NCBI RefSeq assembly: GCF_000349325.1
Contig: NC_020504.1
Coordinates: forward strand, 4,994,053 to 5,058,052
Reading direction: 5' to 3'
Source: Streptomyces davaonensis JCM 4913
GTDB lineage: Bacteria; Actinomycetota; Actinomycetes; Streptomycetales; Streptomycetaceae
Length of the DNA: 64,000 nucleotides
Below, in pieces: positions 25,953 through 34,078 of this stretch. Made by a program: the position numbers and the translations under genes. Every line of letters begins with the position of its first letter. Within the stretch, counting starts at the first letter, position 1. Below the pieces are notes generated by a model. The model ran no database searches and was not told where the DNA came from. It saw only the letters and a list, made by a program, of their open reading frames with translations.

Positions 25953-26291
25953 TCAGGCCTCGGGCGGCGCGCCCTCGGCTCCCGCGCGGCGGGCGGCTCC
26001 CGCGATCTGTTCCAGGGCGGCCAGGTGCGCGGCGAGGGCCCGGCGGCCGGTGAAGGTGAGCGAGAGCCAGGTGCGCGGGCGTTTGCCGAAGTACCCCTTG
26101 CGGACGCTCACGTAGCCGGCCTTCTCCAGCGCCGTGACCGTCTTGCTCAGCACGGAGTCGGACACACCGCAGTAGTCGCGCACGGCGCTGAACTCGGCCT
26201 CCGCGCAGCCGGACAGGAACGCCGCCACCGTCAGCCGCGTCGGATGGTGGATCTCCTTGTCCAGGGCGGGCGGGACCTGCGGGTCGCTCAT
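25953..26291 (-). CDS. Winged-helix transcriptional regulator (MarR/PadR-like)
   Basis: A 112-residue DNA-binding protein: HPTRLTVAAFLSGCAEAEF, VRDYCGVSDSVLSKTVTALE (recognition helix) and the wing region GYVSVRKGYFGKRPRTWLSLT. This one-domain winged-helix type in Streptomyces is often paired with a small membrane protein, as here: its ATG overlaps the stop of the 26288 gene (ATGA). Lying next to the precursors, it is the best candidate for a cluster-specific regulator, although its role is not shown by sequence. Possible operators are at 22615-22684 and 25329-25339. Confidence 0.85.
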   Translation of the reverse strand: MSDPQVPPALDKEIHHPTRLTVAAFLSGCAEAEFSAVRDYCGVSDSVLSKTVTALEKAGYVSVRKGYFGKRPRTWLSLTFTGRRALAAHLAALEQIAGAARRAGAEGAPPEA

Positions 26292-26758
26292 GACGCCGTC
26301 CGGGTCCGGTCGTGCTGTCGAGGACCCCGCGCCCACATGGCCAGACCCGCGGCGATGCCGAAGGCCACGAAGCCACCGGCCGGTCCCTGGACGAGCCAGC
26401 CGAGCAGGCCCAGCGCGAGCGGTGCGGCCGGCAGCACCCAGGACTGCCACGGCGACCTCGCGCCACGCGGGGCGAACCAGGGGGCGACCCCGCCGTGGTG
26501 CATGCCCAGCCAGTTCATGCCCAGCAGGCCGACGAGGCAGATCAGGGCCACGGCGACGAGGAGGCCGTTCCACCGGGATCCGGCCAGGGACAGGCCCAGC
26601 GCGGCGAATCCTCCCGCGCACAACAGGCCCTGCGCCGCGGGAAGCCAGCCGGGCAGCGCCCGGGGGTGTCCGTCGGCCGCGGCCCGTGCTGCCTCGGAGC
26701 CGCGCAGTGCCGCGGCGGCCGTCTCGGGGTCGGGTCGGGTCGCTTCAGCGCCGTTCAT
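26288..26758 (-). CDS. Small polytopic membrane protein, partner of the winged-helix regulator
   Basis: 156 residues from ATG 26758 (MNGAEATRP, with GAAGGG upstream). Four hydrophobic segments follow an Ala-rich N-terminus (LLCAGGFAALGLSLAG, LLVAVALICLVGLLGMNW, WVLPAAPLALGLLGWLV, FVAFGIAAGLAMWA). It ends overlapping the regulator start. An ATG at 26815 would add 19 residues and cannot be excluded. It may be a signal sensor or immunity protein. I recognise no named family. Confidence 0.75.
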   Translation of the reverse strand: MNGAEATRPDPETAAAALRGSEAARAAADGHPRALPGWLPAAQGLLCAGGFAALGLSLAGSRWNGLLVAVALICLVGLLGMNWLGMHHGGVAPWFAPRGARSPWQSWVLPAAPLALGLLGWLVQGPAGGFVAFGIAAGLAMWARGPRQHDRTRTAS

Positions 26759-26900
26759 GCGGGATGAGCCCTTCGTTGGGGGGTCGATCGCCTGACTACC
26801 CTTCCAATGTGGCATCTACTTTCCATCTTGGCAAGTAATTTCCTCAGGCGCTGTTTCCTCAGGCGCAGTCCAAGCGGCCCGGGCCGCCACGCACACGGAA

Positions 26901-26930
26901 ACGCTCGGCCGGGAAACCCCGGCCGAGCGT
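26901..26930. terminator. Terminator after the L7/L12-like gene
   Basis: ACGCTCGGCCGGG (26901-26913) pairs perfectly with CCCGGCCGAGCGT (26918-26930), loop AAAC. It lies downstream of the minus-strand gene at 26954. Confidence 0.85.
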
Positions 26931-26953
26931 CGGCGTCGTACGGATCGTGCTGA

Positions 26954-27271
26954 TCAGGCGGCCTGCCTGGCCTCCTTCACCAGCGTCGAGGCGGCGACGA
27001 GGCTCAGGCCTGGCAGCGCGTCACGCAGGGCCTTGATGGCGGCGACCTCATGCGTGTGCGGGTCTATGCCCCGCTCCCCGAGGACCCGCGCGACCCAGCG
27101 CACCCGCGGATCGGAGCCGGCGAACCCGTCGAGAATGCCCAGCGCGGCCCGCAGCCCGGGCTCATCGGCCGCCGAAGCTCCGGCGAGCGCCTGCCGTACG
27201 GCCTCCCGCGCCTCGTCGAGATCGCTCAGCGCGATCAGGTGGGCTTCCTTCTTGCCGAGGCTTCCGAGCAT
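26954..27271 (-). CDS. Small protein with a ribosomal L7/L12 C-terminal-like segment
   Basis: A 105-residue protein from ATG 27271 (MLGSLGKKEAHLIAL; AAAGG upstream). The C-terminus (VAAIKALRDALPGLSLVAASTLVKEA) follows the pattern of the L7/L12 C-terminal domain (IKxVRxxTGLGLKEAKxLVE); the middle is helical and Ala-rich. It stands alone on the minus strand, with its own terminator, between the regulator pair and the ABC exporter. The function is not known; the L7/L12 resemblance is a pattern match by eye. Confidence 0.65.
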   Translation of the reverse strand: MLGSLGKKEAHLIALSDLDEAREAVRQALAGASAADEPGLRAALGILDGFAGSDPRVRWVARVLGERGIDPHTHEVAAIKALRDALPGLSLVAASTLVKEARQAA

Positions 27272-27507
27272 GCTCACATACCTTTCTCTCGCCACTCCCG
27301 GTCGCCGCCACGCTACATGCGCCCGCACCACCGACACCGGCGTCATCAACTTTGCCGAGCGCACGAGCGGGCCATTTCGGCCGCGTCGGGACATGTATTC
27401 GGCGGCCGGGCACCCCGCCAAATGAAGGGCATTATTTTTTCGGGAAACCCTGTGCTGGAATTTCCTCGAAATCGACCCTTTCCACCACAACGGGGAGCGC
27501 AGACCTG

Positions 27508-29286
27508 GTGGCCGCCGACCGAATTCCCGCACCGCAGGAACGAAGGCTGCGCCTCGGCGCCGACCTCGTGAGCGGGCACCGAACGCACCTCGCGGCCTCC
27601 GCGCTGCTCGCCCTGCTGTCGACGGCCTCGACGGTGGCCGTGCCGCTCATGGTCAGGGACCTTGTCGAGGCACTCGCGGAGGACGGCGGGCTGCTCTGGC
27701 CGGTGACCCTCATGGTGCTGGTCGCCGTCGGCGGCGCGCTGGCGGCGACCGCCTCCGGATTCCTCCTCGCGCGCATCGGCGAGCAGATGATCCTCCGGCT
27801 CAGGGCGCGGGTCATGGACCACACACTGCGCCTCACCCTGCACGAGGTCCGCGCCCAGGGCGAGGGCAACCTCGTCGCGCGCATCACCTCGGACGCGATG
27901 ATGCTGCGCTCGATCGTCGACATCGGTGCGATCCAGCTTCCGCTGGCCGCGATCACCGTGGTGTTCACCCTGGTCGTGATGAGCGTCCTGGACTGGGTGC
28001 TCGTGCTGATCACCATCGGTTCCTTCGCGCTCGCCGGCGCGGCCATCGGCTTCGTCGTCGTGCGCGTACGGCGCAGCGTCATCGCCCAGCAGACGGCCCT
28101 CGGTGAGCTGGCCCAGCGGTTCACCGCGATGCTCGCCGCGCTGCCCACCGTCAAAGCCCACCGGGCCGAGAGCCGCGCCGCGGGATCGCTCGGCGAGGAT
28201 GCGGGCCGGCTGACCGAATCGACGCTCGTCAGTGCGCGGCTTCAGTCGCTGATCGGCCCCGTCATGGGACTCGGCCAGCAGATCGCCCTGGTCAGCATCA
28301 TCCTCGGCGGCGGTGCCCGGATGGCCGCCGGCGACCTCACCATGCCGGACTTCACGGCGTTCCTGCTCTACCTGCTCCAACTGGTCGCCCCCGTCGCCTT
28401 CGTCGCCTCCGGCATCGGTCAGCTCCAGGCGGGCCTGGCCGCCCGCGCCCGCTTCGACGAACTGCTCGCCCTGCCGCAGGAGACGGACGGCGCGACCGGC
28501 GCCGATCCGGAGCCCGACCCGCACGCCCCCGCCGTCGAGTTCGACGACGTGTCCTTCGCCTACGACGGCGAACCGGTCCTGGCCGGGGTCTCCTTCGCGG
28601 CACCGCGACGTGGACTCACCGCGCTCGTGGGCCGCTCGGGCGCCGGCAAGTCCACCGTCCTCACCCTCGTCGAGCGCTTCCTGCACGCCGAGTCCGGATC
28701 CGTCCGCGTACTCGGCCACGACGTACAGGCCTGGCCGCTGGACCGGCTGCGCAGGCGGGTGGCATACGTCGACCAGGCGTTCACCCTGCTCGAAGGCACC
28801 GTCCGCGACAACCTGCGGCTCGGCTGCGACCAGGCGCCCCACGACGAGGCCCTGTGGCAGGCCCTGGAGGCGGTGTCCCTGCGGGAGGCGGTGGAGCAGC
28901 TCCCCGAAGGCCTCGACACCGTGCTCGGCCGCGCCACCGACCTCTCCGGCGGTCAGCGCCAGCGCCTCGCCCTGGCCCGGGTGCTGCTCACGGACGCCGA
29001 CGTCGTCCTCCTGGACGAGCCGACCTCGCAGTTGGACAGCATCAACGAACACCGCCTGCGCGAACTCGTCGACGACCTTGCGCGGTCCCGCTGCGTCATC
29101 GTCGTCGCCCACCGCCTGTCCACGGTGCAGCACGCGGACCACGTCCTTGTCATGGAGTCCGGCCGCCGGCTGGATGCGGGCACCCACACCGACCTCATGT
29201 CCCGCTGCCCGCACTACGAGGACCTGGTACGCAGCCAGCAGTGGACGACGCAGAGCACCCCACTCCCGGCCCGGGCCCCCGCGTGA
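27508..29286 (+). CDS. ABC exporter, fused membrane and ATP-binding domains
   Basis: A 592-residue half transporter: an N-terminal type IV exporter membrane domain of six helices (LLALLSTASTVAVPLMV and onward) and a C-terminal ATPase with Walker A (GRSGAGKST), signature LSGGQRQRLALARVLL, Walker B (VVLLDEPTSQLD) and switch His (VVAHRLS). It has no N-terminal C39 peptidase domain, so leader cleavage must be done elsewhere, fitting the M16 pair. The GTG 27508 has GGGGAG upstream; longer readings add low-quality sequence. It lies at the edge of the lanthipeptide island and is the likely peptide exporter. Confidence 0.88.
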   Translation: MAADRIPAPQERRLRLGADLVSGHRTHLAASALLALLSTASTVAVPLMVRDLVEALAEDGGLLWPVTLMVLVAVGGALAATASGFLLARIGEQMILRLRARVMDHTLRLTLHEVRAQGEGNLVARITSDAMMLRSIVDIGAIQLPLAAITVVFTLVVMSVLDWVLVLITIGSFALAGAAIGFVVVRVRRSVIAQQTALGELAQRFTAMLAALPTVKAHRAESRAAGSLGEDAGRLTESTLVSARLQSLIGPVMGLGQQIALVSIILGGGARMAAGDLTMPDFTAFLLYLLQLVAPVAFVASGIGQLQAGLAARARFDELLALPQETDGATGADPEPDPHAPAVEFDDVSFAYDGEPVLAGVSFAAPRRGLTALVGRSGAGKSTVLTLVERFLHAESGSVRVLGHDVQAWPLDRLRRRVAYVDQAFTLLEGTVRDNLRLGCDQAPHDEALWQALEAVSLREAVEQLPEGLDTVLGRATDLSGGQRQRLALARVLLTDADVVLLDEPTSQLDSINEHRLRELVDDLARSRCVIVVAHRLSTVQHADHVLVMESGRRLDAGTHTDLMSRCPHYEDLVRSQQWTTQSTPLPARAPA

Positions 29287-29295
29287 GCGACGAAA

Positions 29296-29336
29296 AGAAC
29301 CCCTCCGGCCACGCTTTCGCAGGTCGGAGGGGTTCT
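29296..29336. terminator. Terminator between the ABC exporter and tRNA-Ala
   Basis: AGAACCCCTCCG (29296-29307) and CGGAGGGGTTCT (29325-29336) form a perfect 12-bp stem with a 17-base loop, between convergent transcripts. Confidence 0.85.
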
Positions 29337-29341
29337 GCTTG

Positions 29342-29414
29342 TGGAGCCTAGGGGAGTCGAACCCCTGACATCTGCCATGCAAAGACAGCGCTCTACCAAC
29401 TGAGCTAAGGCCCC
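29342..29414 (-). tRNA. tRNA-Ala (anticodon TGC)
   Basis: On the minus strand the 73-nt cloverleaf begins GGGGCCTTAGCTCAGTTGG, has anticodon loop CTTTGCATG (TGC, Ala), T-arm AGGGGTTCGACTCCCCT and ends AGGCTCCA. The CCA end is not encoded. It borders the lanthipeptide island on its 3' side. Confidence 0.97.
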
Positions 29415-29595
29415 TGGAGGGGACGGCCCGCCGGAAGAACCACGTATCCGGTGGGCGCCGCGACCAGAGTACCGGGTCACCCCCCGTATCTCGCAAAAAG
29501 ATTGGGGGTCCCGATGGCCGACCACTCTCCGTAAGATGCTCCAGCGTGGTTCGCTACAGCGAACCGCGGTTCTGGGGAAGCGATGGGGAGACGCA

Positions 29596-30144
29596 ATGGA
29601 CGCCGCACAGCAGGAAGCCACCGCAAGAGCGCGGGAACTGCAGCGGAACTGGTACGGGGAGCCGCTGGGGGCGCTCTTCCGTAAGCTCATAGACGATCTT
29701 GGTCTCAACCAGGCTCGTCTGGCGGGGGTACTGGGACTGTCCGCACCGATGCTGTCGCAGCTGATGAGCGGTCAGCGGGCGAAGATCGGCAATCCGGCCG
29801 TGGTGCAGCGGGTGCAGCTGCTCCAGGACCTGGCCGGACAGGTCGCGGACGGCAGTGTGAGCGCGGCCGAGGCCACCGAGCGCATGGAGGAGATCAAGAA
29901 GTCGCAGGGGGGCTCGGTGCTCAGCAACTCCACGCAGACGACGAGCAGTTCGGGGGCGCCCACGGTGAAGCGGGTGGTCCGCGAGATCCAGTCGTTGCTG
30001 CGCTCGGTCGCCGCCGCCGGTGACATCATCGACGCCGCGGACACCCTCGCCCCGAGCCATCCGGAGCTGGCGGAGTTCCTGCGGGTGTACGGCGCCGGCC
30101 GCACCTCCGACGCGGTGGCGCACTACCAGTCCCACCAGAGCTGA
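29596..30144 (+). CDS. XRE-type helix-turn-helix DNA-binding protein
   Basis: A 182-residue protein. An HTH lies at about residues 25-60 (LIDDLGLNQARLAGVLGLSAPMLSQLMSGQRAKIGNP in two halves), followed by an AEATERMEEIKK linker and a C-terminal helical domain (VVREIQSLLRSVAAAGDIIDAADTLAPSHPELAEFLRVYG). The ATG 29596 has GGGGAG five bases upstream. A Ser/Thr kinase gene follows on the same strand after 182 bases. As I recall, this pair is conserved near oriC in streptomycetes; the regulated genes are unknown. Confidence 0.85.
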   Translation: MDAAQQEATARARELQRNWYGEPLGALFRKLIDDLGLNQARLAGVLGLSAPMLSQLMSGQRAKIGNPAVVQRVQLLQDLAGQVADGSVSAAEATERMEEIKKSQGGSVLSNSTQTTSSSGAPTVKRVVREIQSLLRSVAAAGDIIDAADTLAPSHPELAEFLRVYGAGRTSDAVAHYQSHQS

Positions 30145-30326
30145 CCTGTTCCACCGGAACAGACCCCGTGTCCCGGTCGCCGAGGGGGTTCGGCAGCCGG
30201 GAAGACGGACGGGAACACTGCGGCGGGACACAAGGGGGTTGTGTCTCACAGCGCGAGGGGGAGTCGTATCGCTCGTCCTGGGGGAAGCAAGGGGGGTAAG
30301 CGGAGGGGGAGGAGCGACGCACAGCC

Positions 30327-31589
30327 ATGGGTGAGGTCTTCGCCGGGCGGTACGAACTGGTCGACCCGATCGGACGCGGAGGTGTGGGCGCGGTATGGCG
30401 TGCCTGGGACCACCGCCGCCGCCGGTACGTGGCCGCGAAAGTGCTCCAGCAGAGCGACGCGCACTCCCTGCTGCGCTTCGTTCGTGAGCAGGCCCTCCGG
30501 ATCGACCATCCGCATGTGCTGGCCCCCGCCAGCTGGGCCGCCGACGACGACAAGGTCCTGTTCACCATGGACCTGGTCGGCGGCGGTTCGCTGGTCCACC
30601 TGATCGGCGACTACGGTCCCCTCCCACCGTCCCTCGTGTGCACCCTGCTCGACCAGCTCCTGTCGGGGCTCGCCGCGGTGCACGCGGAGGACGTCGTGCA
30701 CCGCGACATCAAGCCCGCCAATGTGCTGCTGGAGGCCACCGGCACGGGCCGCCCGCGGCTCAGGCTGTCCGACTTCGGTATCGCGATGCGGCTGGGCGAG
30801 CCCCGGCTGACCGAGACCAACCTCGTGGTGGGCACGCCGGGTTATCTCGCGCCCGAGCAGATGCTGGGCGCGGAGCCGGACTTCCCCTCGGACCTGTTCG
30901 CCGTAGGGCTGGTGGCGCTGTATCTGCTGGAGGGGGCCAAGCCGGACGCCAAGGCGTTGATCGAGTACTTCGCCGCGCACGGCACTCCGGGGGCGCCCAA
31001 GGGGATACCCGAGCCGCTGTGGCAGGTCGTGTCGACGCTGCTTCAGCCGGATCCACTGGCGCGGTTCCGCACGGCGACCGGCGCCCGCAAGGCGCTCGCC
31101 GCGGCGGCCGAGCTGCTCCCGGAGCCGGGCCCCGACGATGAGCTGATCGAGATCTTCGACCAACTCGGGCCCCTGCCCAAGGGGTTCGGGCCGAACGGGC
31201 CCCTCAAGAAGGCCCCGGGAGTGGAGACCACCCCTCCCCAACCCCAGCAGCTCCAGGAACAGCCCCCACAACCGGAGCACACCCCGTACAACCCCACCCA
31301 CGTCCTGGCCACCCCCCGCCCGTACGTCCCGCAGTACCCCACGAAGCCCCCGACGCCGACGCCGGTGCCGCAACAGCCCCAGCACCAGCCCCGTCACCAG
31401 CCCTCCGAGACTGCCTCTACTGCTTCGTACACCGCTCGGGTCCCGGAGGTTCCCCCTCCGGTCGGTCATCGCACGGCCCGCCGCCGCGCCGCCCGCCGAC
31501 CGGGACCGCCCGCGAAGATCGCAATCCCGCTACTGCTGCTGGCCCTGGCCTGCTACGCCACGGGATTCTGGGCCCTGGCCCAGCTCTGA
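30327..31589 (+). CDS. Ser/Thr protein kinase, membrane-anchored at the C-terminus
   Basis: A 420-residue kinase: glycine loop GRGGVGAVWRAW, Lys in YVAAKVLQ, catalytic loop VVHRDIKPANVLL, SDFGIA and GTPGYLAPEQ (activation segment and APE). A long Pro/Gln-rich linker (about 290-380) leads to a C-terminal membrane helix (IAIPLLLLALACYATGFWAL). It has no PASTA or other sensor domain, so the signal is unclear. The kinase domain is short in its second half, and motifs are otherwise complete. Confidence 0.92.
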   Translation: MGEVFAGRYELVDPIGRGGVGAVWRAWDHRRRRYVAAKVLQQSDAHSLLRFVREQALRIDHPHVLAPASWAADDDKVLFTMDLVGGGSLVHLIGDYGPLPPSLVCTLLDQLLSGLAAVHAEDVVHRDIKPANVLLEATGTGRPRLRLSDFGIAMRLGEPRLTETNLVVGTPGYLAPEQMLGAEPDFPSDLFAVGLVALYLLEGAKPDAKALIEYFAAHGTPGAPKGIPEPLWQVVSTLLQPDPLARFRTATGARKALAAAAELLPEPGPDDELIEIFDQLGPLPKGFGPNGPLKKAPGVETTPPQPQQLQEQPPQPEHTPYNPTHVLATPRPYVPQYPTKPPTPTPVPQQPQHQPRHQPSETASTASYTARVPEVPPPVGHRTARRRAARRPGPPAKIAIPLLLLALACYATGFWALAQL

Positions 31590-31599
31590 AACACAAGCC

Positions 31600-31655
31600 T
31601 GCCCAAGCCCAAGCCCAAGCACAGGCACGGGCACGGGCACAGGCACGGGCACAGA
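31600..31655. repeat. Short hexanucleotide tandem repeats
   Basis: Three copies of CCCAAG-type units are followed by about six copies of GCACGG or GCACAG, between convergent genes. Probably a slippage-prone microsatellite. Confidence 0.75.
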
Positions 31656-31659
31656 AACC

Positions 31660-33000
31660 TCAGGACGAGGACACCCTCCGCCGCCCCGCAGCCGTCCACA
31701 CCCCCAGCACGGCCAGAATCACCGTCCCCCCACCGATCCCGCCCACCGCCACGATCGTCATGGCGGTCTCGTCCTTCTCGCTCCCGTCCCCGGAAGTCCC
31801 CGCGCCCGAAGACTCCCCCACACCGACGACCGGCGCGAACACGCCCTGCGGCGTGAACCGCCCGTCATACGCGGGCCCCAGCTCCCCGGACCCCTCCACC
31901 CGCACCCGCAGCGTCATCGCGAACGGCCCGTCCCCGAACCGCTCGGCCATCTGCGCGGACAGATGCGCCACCAGGTAGTACGAGCCCCCGAAGCGCATCC
32001 CCTTGATCTGGTCGGAGTTCCCGTACCGGTTCTCGTACGCCACCGGCGGCAGCGGTTCGAGGCTCGTGGAGCGCCGACTGCCGTCGTAGTTGAGGTTCAC
32101 GTCGTCAAGCGGGGCGCGCACCGGATTGTGCAGCGACAGCTCCAGCGCGCCCACCACGATCCGGGAGCCCTCCGCCGTACCGGCCAGCTCGGCGGAGGCG
32201 TACACCTGCTGGCCCCAGCCGACGGGCACCTTGTAGAAGACGGTCTGCCCGGGTGTGAGGTCGGAGCGCCAGACGCCGTGGTCGACGGAGACGGCCGAGG
32301 CGAACCCCGCGCCGCCGTCACGCCGTACGGCCTCGCCCGTCACGGGCTCGGGGGACTCGGAGTTCCAGGTGCCGGGGGCCTCGGTCGACGCGCTGCCGGC
32401 CCGCGGCGGCTCCGAGAACGTCGCGAGTTCCAGGTCCCAGAAGGAATCGGCCGCGGTCGTCGTACCCACCCGCTCGACGACGACGTAATACGCGCCCGCC
32501 TGCGCGCAGCGCGTCCGCGCCGTGGACAGTTCGCGCAGGGCGACCGCCGTGATCGGGCGGGCGCTGCTGCCGCCGCCGAAGTTCTCCGTCTCGGAGTTGC
32601 ACGAGCGCCCGTCGGCGTCCTGCACGGACACCCGGATCCCGTCGGAGGCGGAGAGGTCGGCGTCCGCCGGGGGCACCGCGGTGACGGCGACGTAGGCGTT
32701 GGAGGTGGCGTCGAGTTCGAGGCCGTAGTAGACGTCCTCGTTCACCGGGAGCGAGCTGCGGTACGTCCGTCCGGGCTCCAGGGGTGCCGCGTCCGCGGTG
32801 CCCGCCACCCCCGAGACGGTGGTCGCGTCCGGAGAGAAGCCATACGGCGTCGGCGTCCCGGCCGCAACCGCAGACGGCACCCCGGCACCGAATACGGCAC
32901 CGGCCCCCAGCACCGCCACCGCCACGGCCCCGCGGCACACCGCACGCCACCACGCCGTACCCCGCCCCATGACCCGCCCCCTAGTCGTCGTCGCACTCAT
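31660..33000 (-). CDS. Secreted protein with C-terminal membrane anchor, unknown function
   Basis: A 446-residue protein from ATG 33000 with GAGGTGGG upstream. An N-terminal signal peptide (RAVCRGAVAVAVLGAGAVFGAGVPSAVAA) is followed by a beta-rich extracellular domain with FYKVPVGWGQQVYAS and YYLVAHLSAQMAERFG, and a C-terminal helix (MTIVAVGGIGGGTVILAVLGVW) with an RRR stop-transfer signal. The layout is that of a surface protein held by its own C-terminal helix; no LAXTG sorting signal is seen. It is convergent with the kinase gene. I do not recognise the family. Confidence 0.75.
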   Translation of the reverse strand: MSATTTRGRVMGRGTAWWRAVCRGAVAVAVLGAGAVFGAGVPSAVAAGTPTPYGFSPDATTVSGVAGTADAAPLEPGRTYRSSLPVNEDVYYGLELDATSNAYVAVTAVPPADADLSASDGIRVSVQDADGRSCNSETENFGGGSSARPITAVALRELSTARTRCAQAGAYYVVVERVGTTTAADSFWDLELATFSEPPRAGSASTEAPGTWNSESPEPVTGEAVRRDGGAGFASAVSVDHGVWRSDLTPGQTVFYKVPVGWGQQVYASAELAGTAEGSRIVVGALELSLHNPVRAPLDDVNLNYDGSRRSTSLEPLPPVAYENRYGNSDQIKGMRFGGSYYLVAHLSAQMAERFGDGPFAMTLRVRVEGSGELGPAYDGRFTPQGVFAPVVGVGESSGAGTSGDGSEKDETAMTIVAVGGIGGGTVILAVLGVWTAAGRRRVSSS

Positions 33001-33040
33001 CCTGCCCACCTCGGCGGAACCGCGCAGCAGCAACACAAAA

Positions 33041-33064
33041 CCCCGACCGCAACCACGGCCGGGG
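33041..33064 (-). terminator. Terminator after the DLW-39 gene
   Basis: CCCCGACCG (33041-33049) pairs with CGGCCGGGG (33056-33064) with one mismatch; read on the minus strand it is followed by TTTTG. Confidence 0.7.
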
Positions 33065-33090
33065 TCTGTTTCAGTTCGGCTTGCAGGTAC

Positions 33091-33219
33091 TCACGAACCC
33101 GTGGGCACGGAGTCAGTCGCCTCCGTCCACAGATCCTGCTCGGCGCGATCCGCCTGGATCTGGCGGTACACGAGGAGCCCGCCGATGGCGGCCAGTGCGA
33201 CCAGGAGAAGCTTCTTCAC
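33091..33219 (-). CDS. DLW-39 family protein
   Basis: A 42-residue protein: MKKLLLVALAAIGGLLVYRQ (GTG start 33219, GAGGT upstream), then IQADRAEQDLWTEATDSV, the Asp-Leu-Trp motif that names this small actinobacterial family. It has a single membrane helix. In many actinobacteria it lies near gyrA and the tRNA-Ile/tRNA-Ala genes; here it is separated from tRNA-Ile by about 9 kb of variable genes. The function is unknown. Confidence 0.9.
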   Translation of the reverse strand: MKKLLLVALAAIGGLLVYRQIQADRAEQDLWTEATDSVPTGS

Positions 33220-33548
33220 CGCGCGACCTCGTCTTTCCTTGACGTAGGGGACCTCTGGCGCCCGACTATACACACCGACCGATATCGATCGGTGACCTGT
33301 GCTGAGGGCCCCAACTCCCCTCCCGTGGGCCGCAGTAGAACGGACGCCACCGTTCCGATCTGAGGGTGATCACACCCCTACGGACGGTTACTTTGGGCGC
33401 TCTTCTCCACTTTCCTCACTCCTTGCACCCATCCGAGTGGTGTTCATCTGAAGATCGACGCGCCGCGGGCGTAGGTCCACCACTTCTCGGCGCCCATACA
33501 CATCATGAGGAAAGTACGCAAATCCGCCCAACCCGAAAGTGAGGGACC

Positions 33549-33992
33549 ATGGCCCGGAACAAGGTCATGACGCTGTGGACCGCCATCGTCACCGCCTTCC
33601 TCGCGCTGTGCACGGCGCTCGGACTCATCACCTCGACCGCCGCCGCGGCGGTACCGCAGACCGAGTCGGCCCGCAACAGCGGCAGCGACAGCGACGGCAC
33701 CGAGCAGGCCGCGGTGCCCGCGCTGTCCCCCTGGGCCTGGGCGGCCTACGCCAGGTCACTGCCCCCCACGATGAAGCAGCGCATCCGCGCCGAGGCACAC
33801 GGCAAGACCCCGAGCTGCCGCCACCGCTCGCTGACGGACACGGAAGCCGACACGGAAGCCGCGCCGGACGCCGGTTCGGAAGCCGGACCAGCAGCCGGAT
33901 CGGAACCCGGATCGGAAGCCCTCGACTGCGGCTCGACCACCATTCCGGCCCAGGCCAAGGCCCCTGCCACGCCCATCCCGCTGCAACGCTGA
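33549..33992 (+). CDS. Small secreted protein, unknown function
   Basis: A 147-residue protein with a signal peptide (MTLWTAIVTAFLALCTALGLITSTAAAAV), a short conserved-looking centre (SPWAWAAYARSLPPTMKQRIRAEAHG) and a Ser/Glu/Ala/Gly-rich tail containing EAGPAAGSEPGSEA imperfect repeats, ending with a CGSTTIPAQAKAP motif. GAGGGACC precedes the ATG. I recall a DUF6344-type family with the SPWAW...LPPTMKQRI segment; the role is unknown. Confidence 0.75.
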   Translation: MARNKVMTLWTAIVTAFLALCTALGLITSTAAAAVPQTESARNSGSDSDGTEQAAVPALSPWAWAAYARSLPPTMKQRIRAEAHGKTPSCRHRSLTDTEADTEAAPDAGSEAGPAAGSEPGSEALDCGSTTIPAQAKAPATPIPLQR

Positions 33993-34078
33993 AGGCACCG
34001 GCTCCCTCGGATCCCCTCTTGCAACACCCTTACAACTCCGTTTACGTACACCCCAGTCCATCGTCGTAGCCTGATCCC

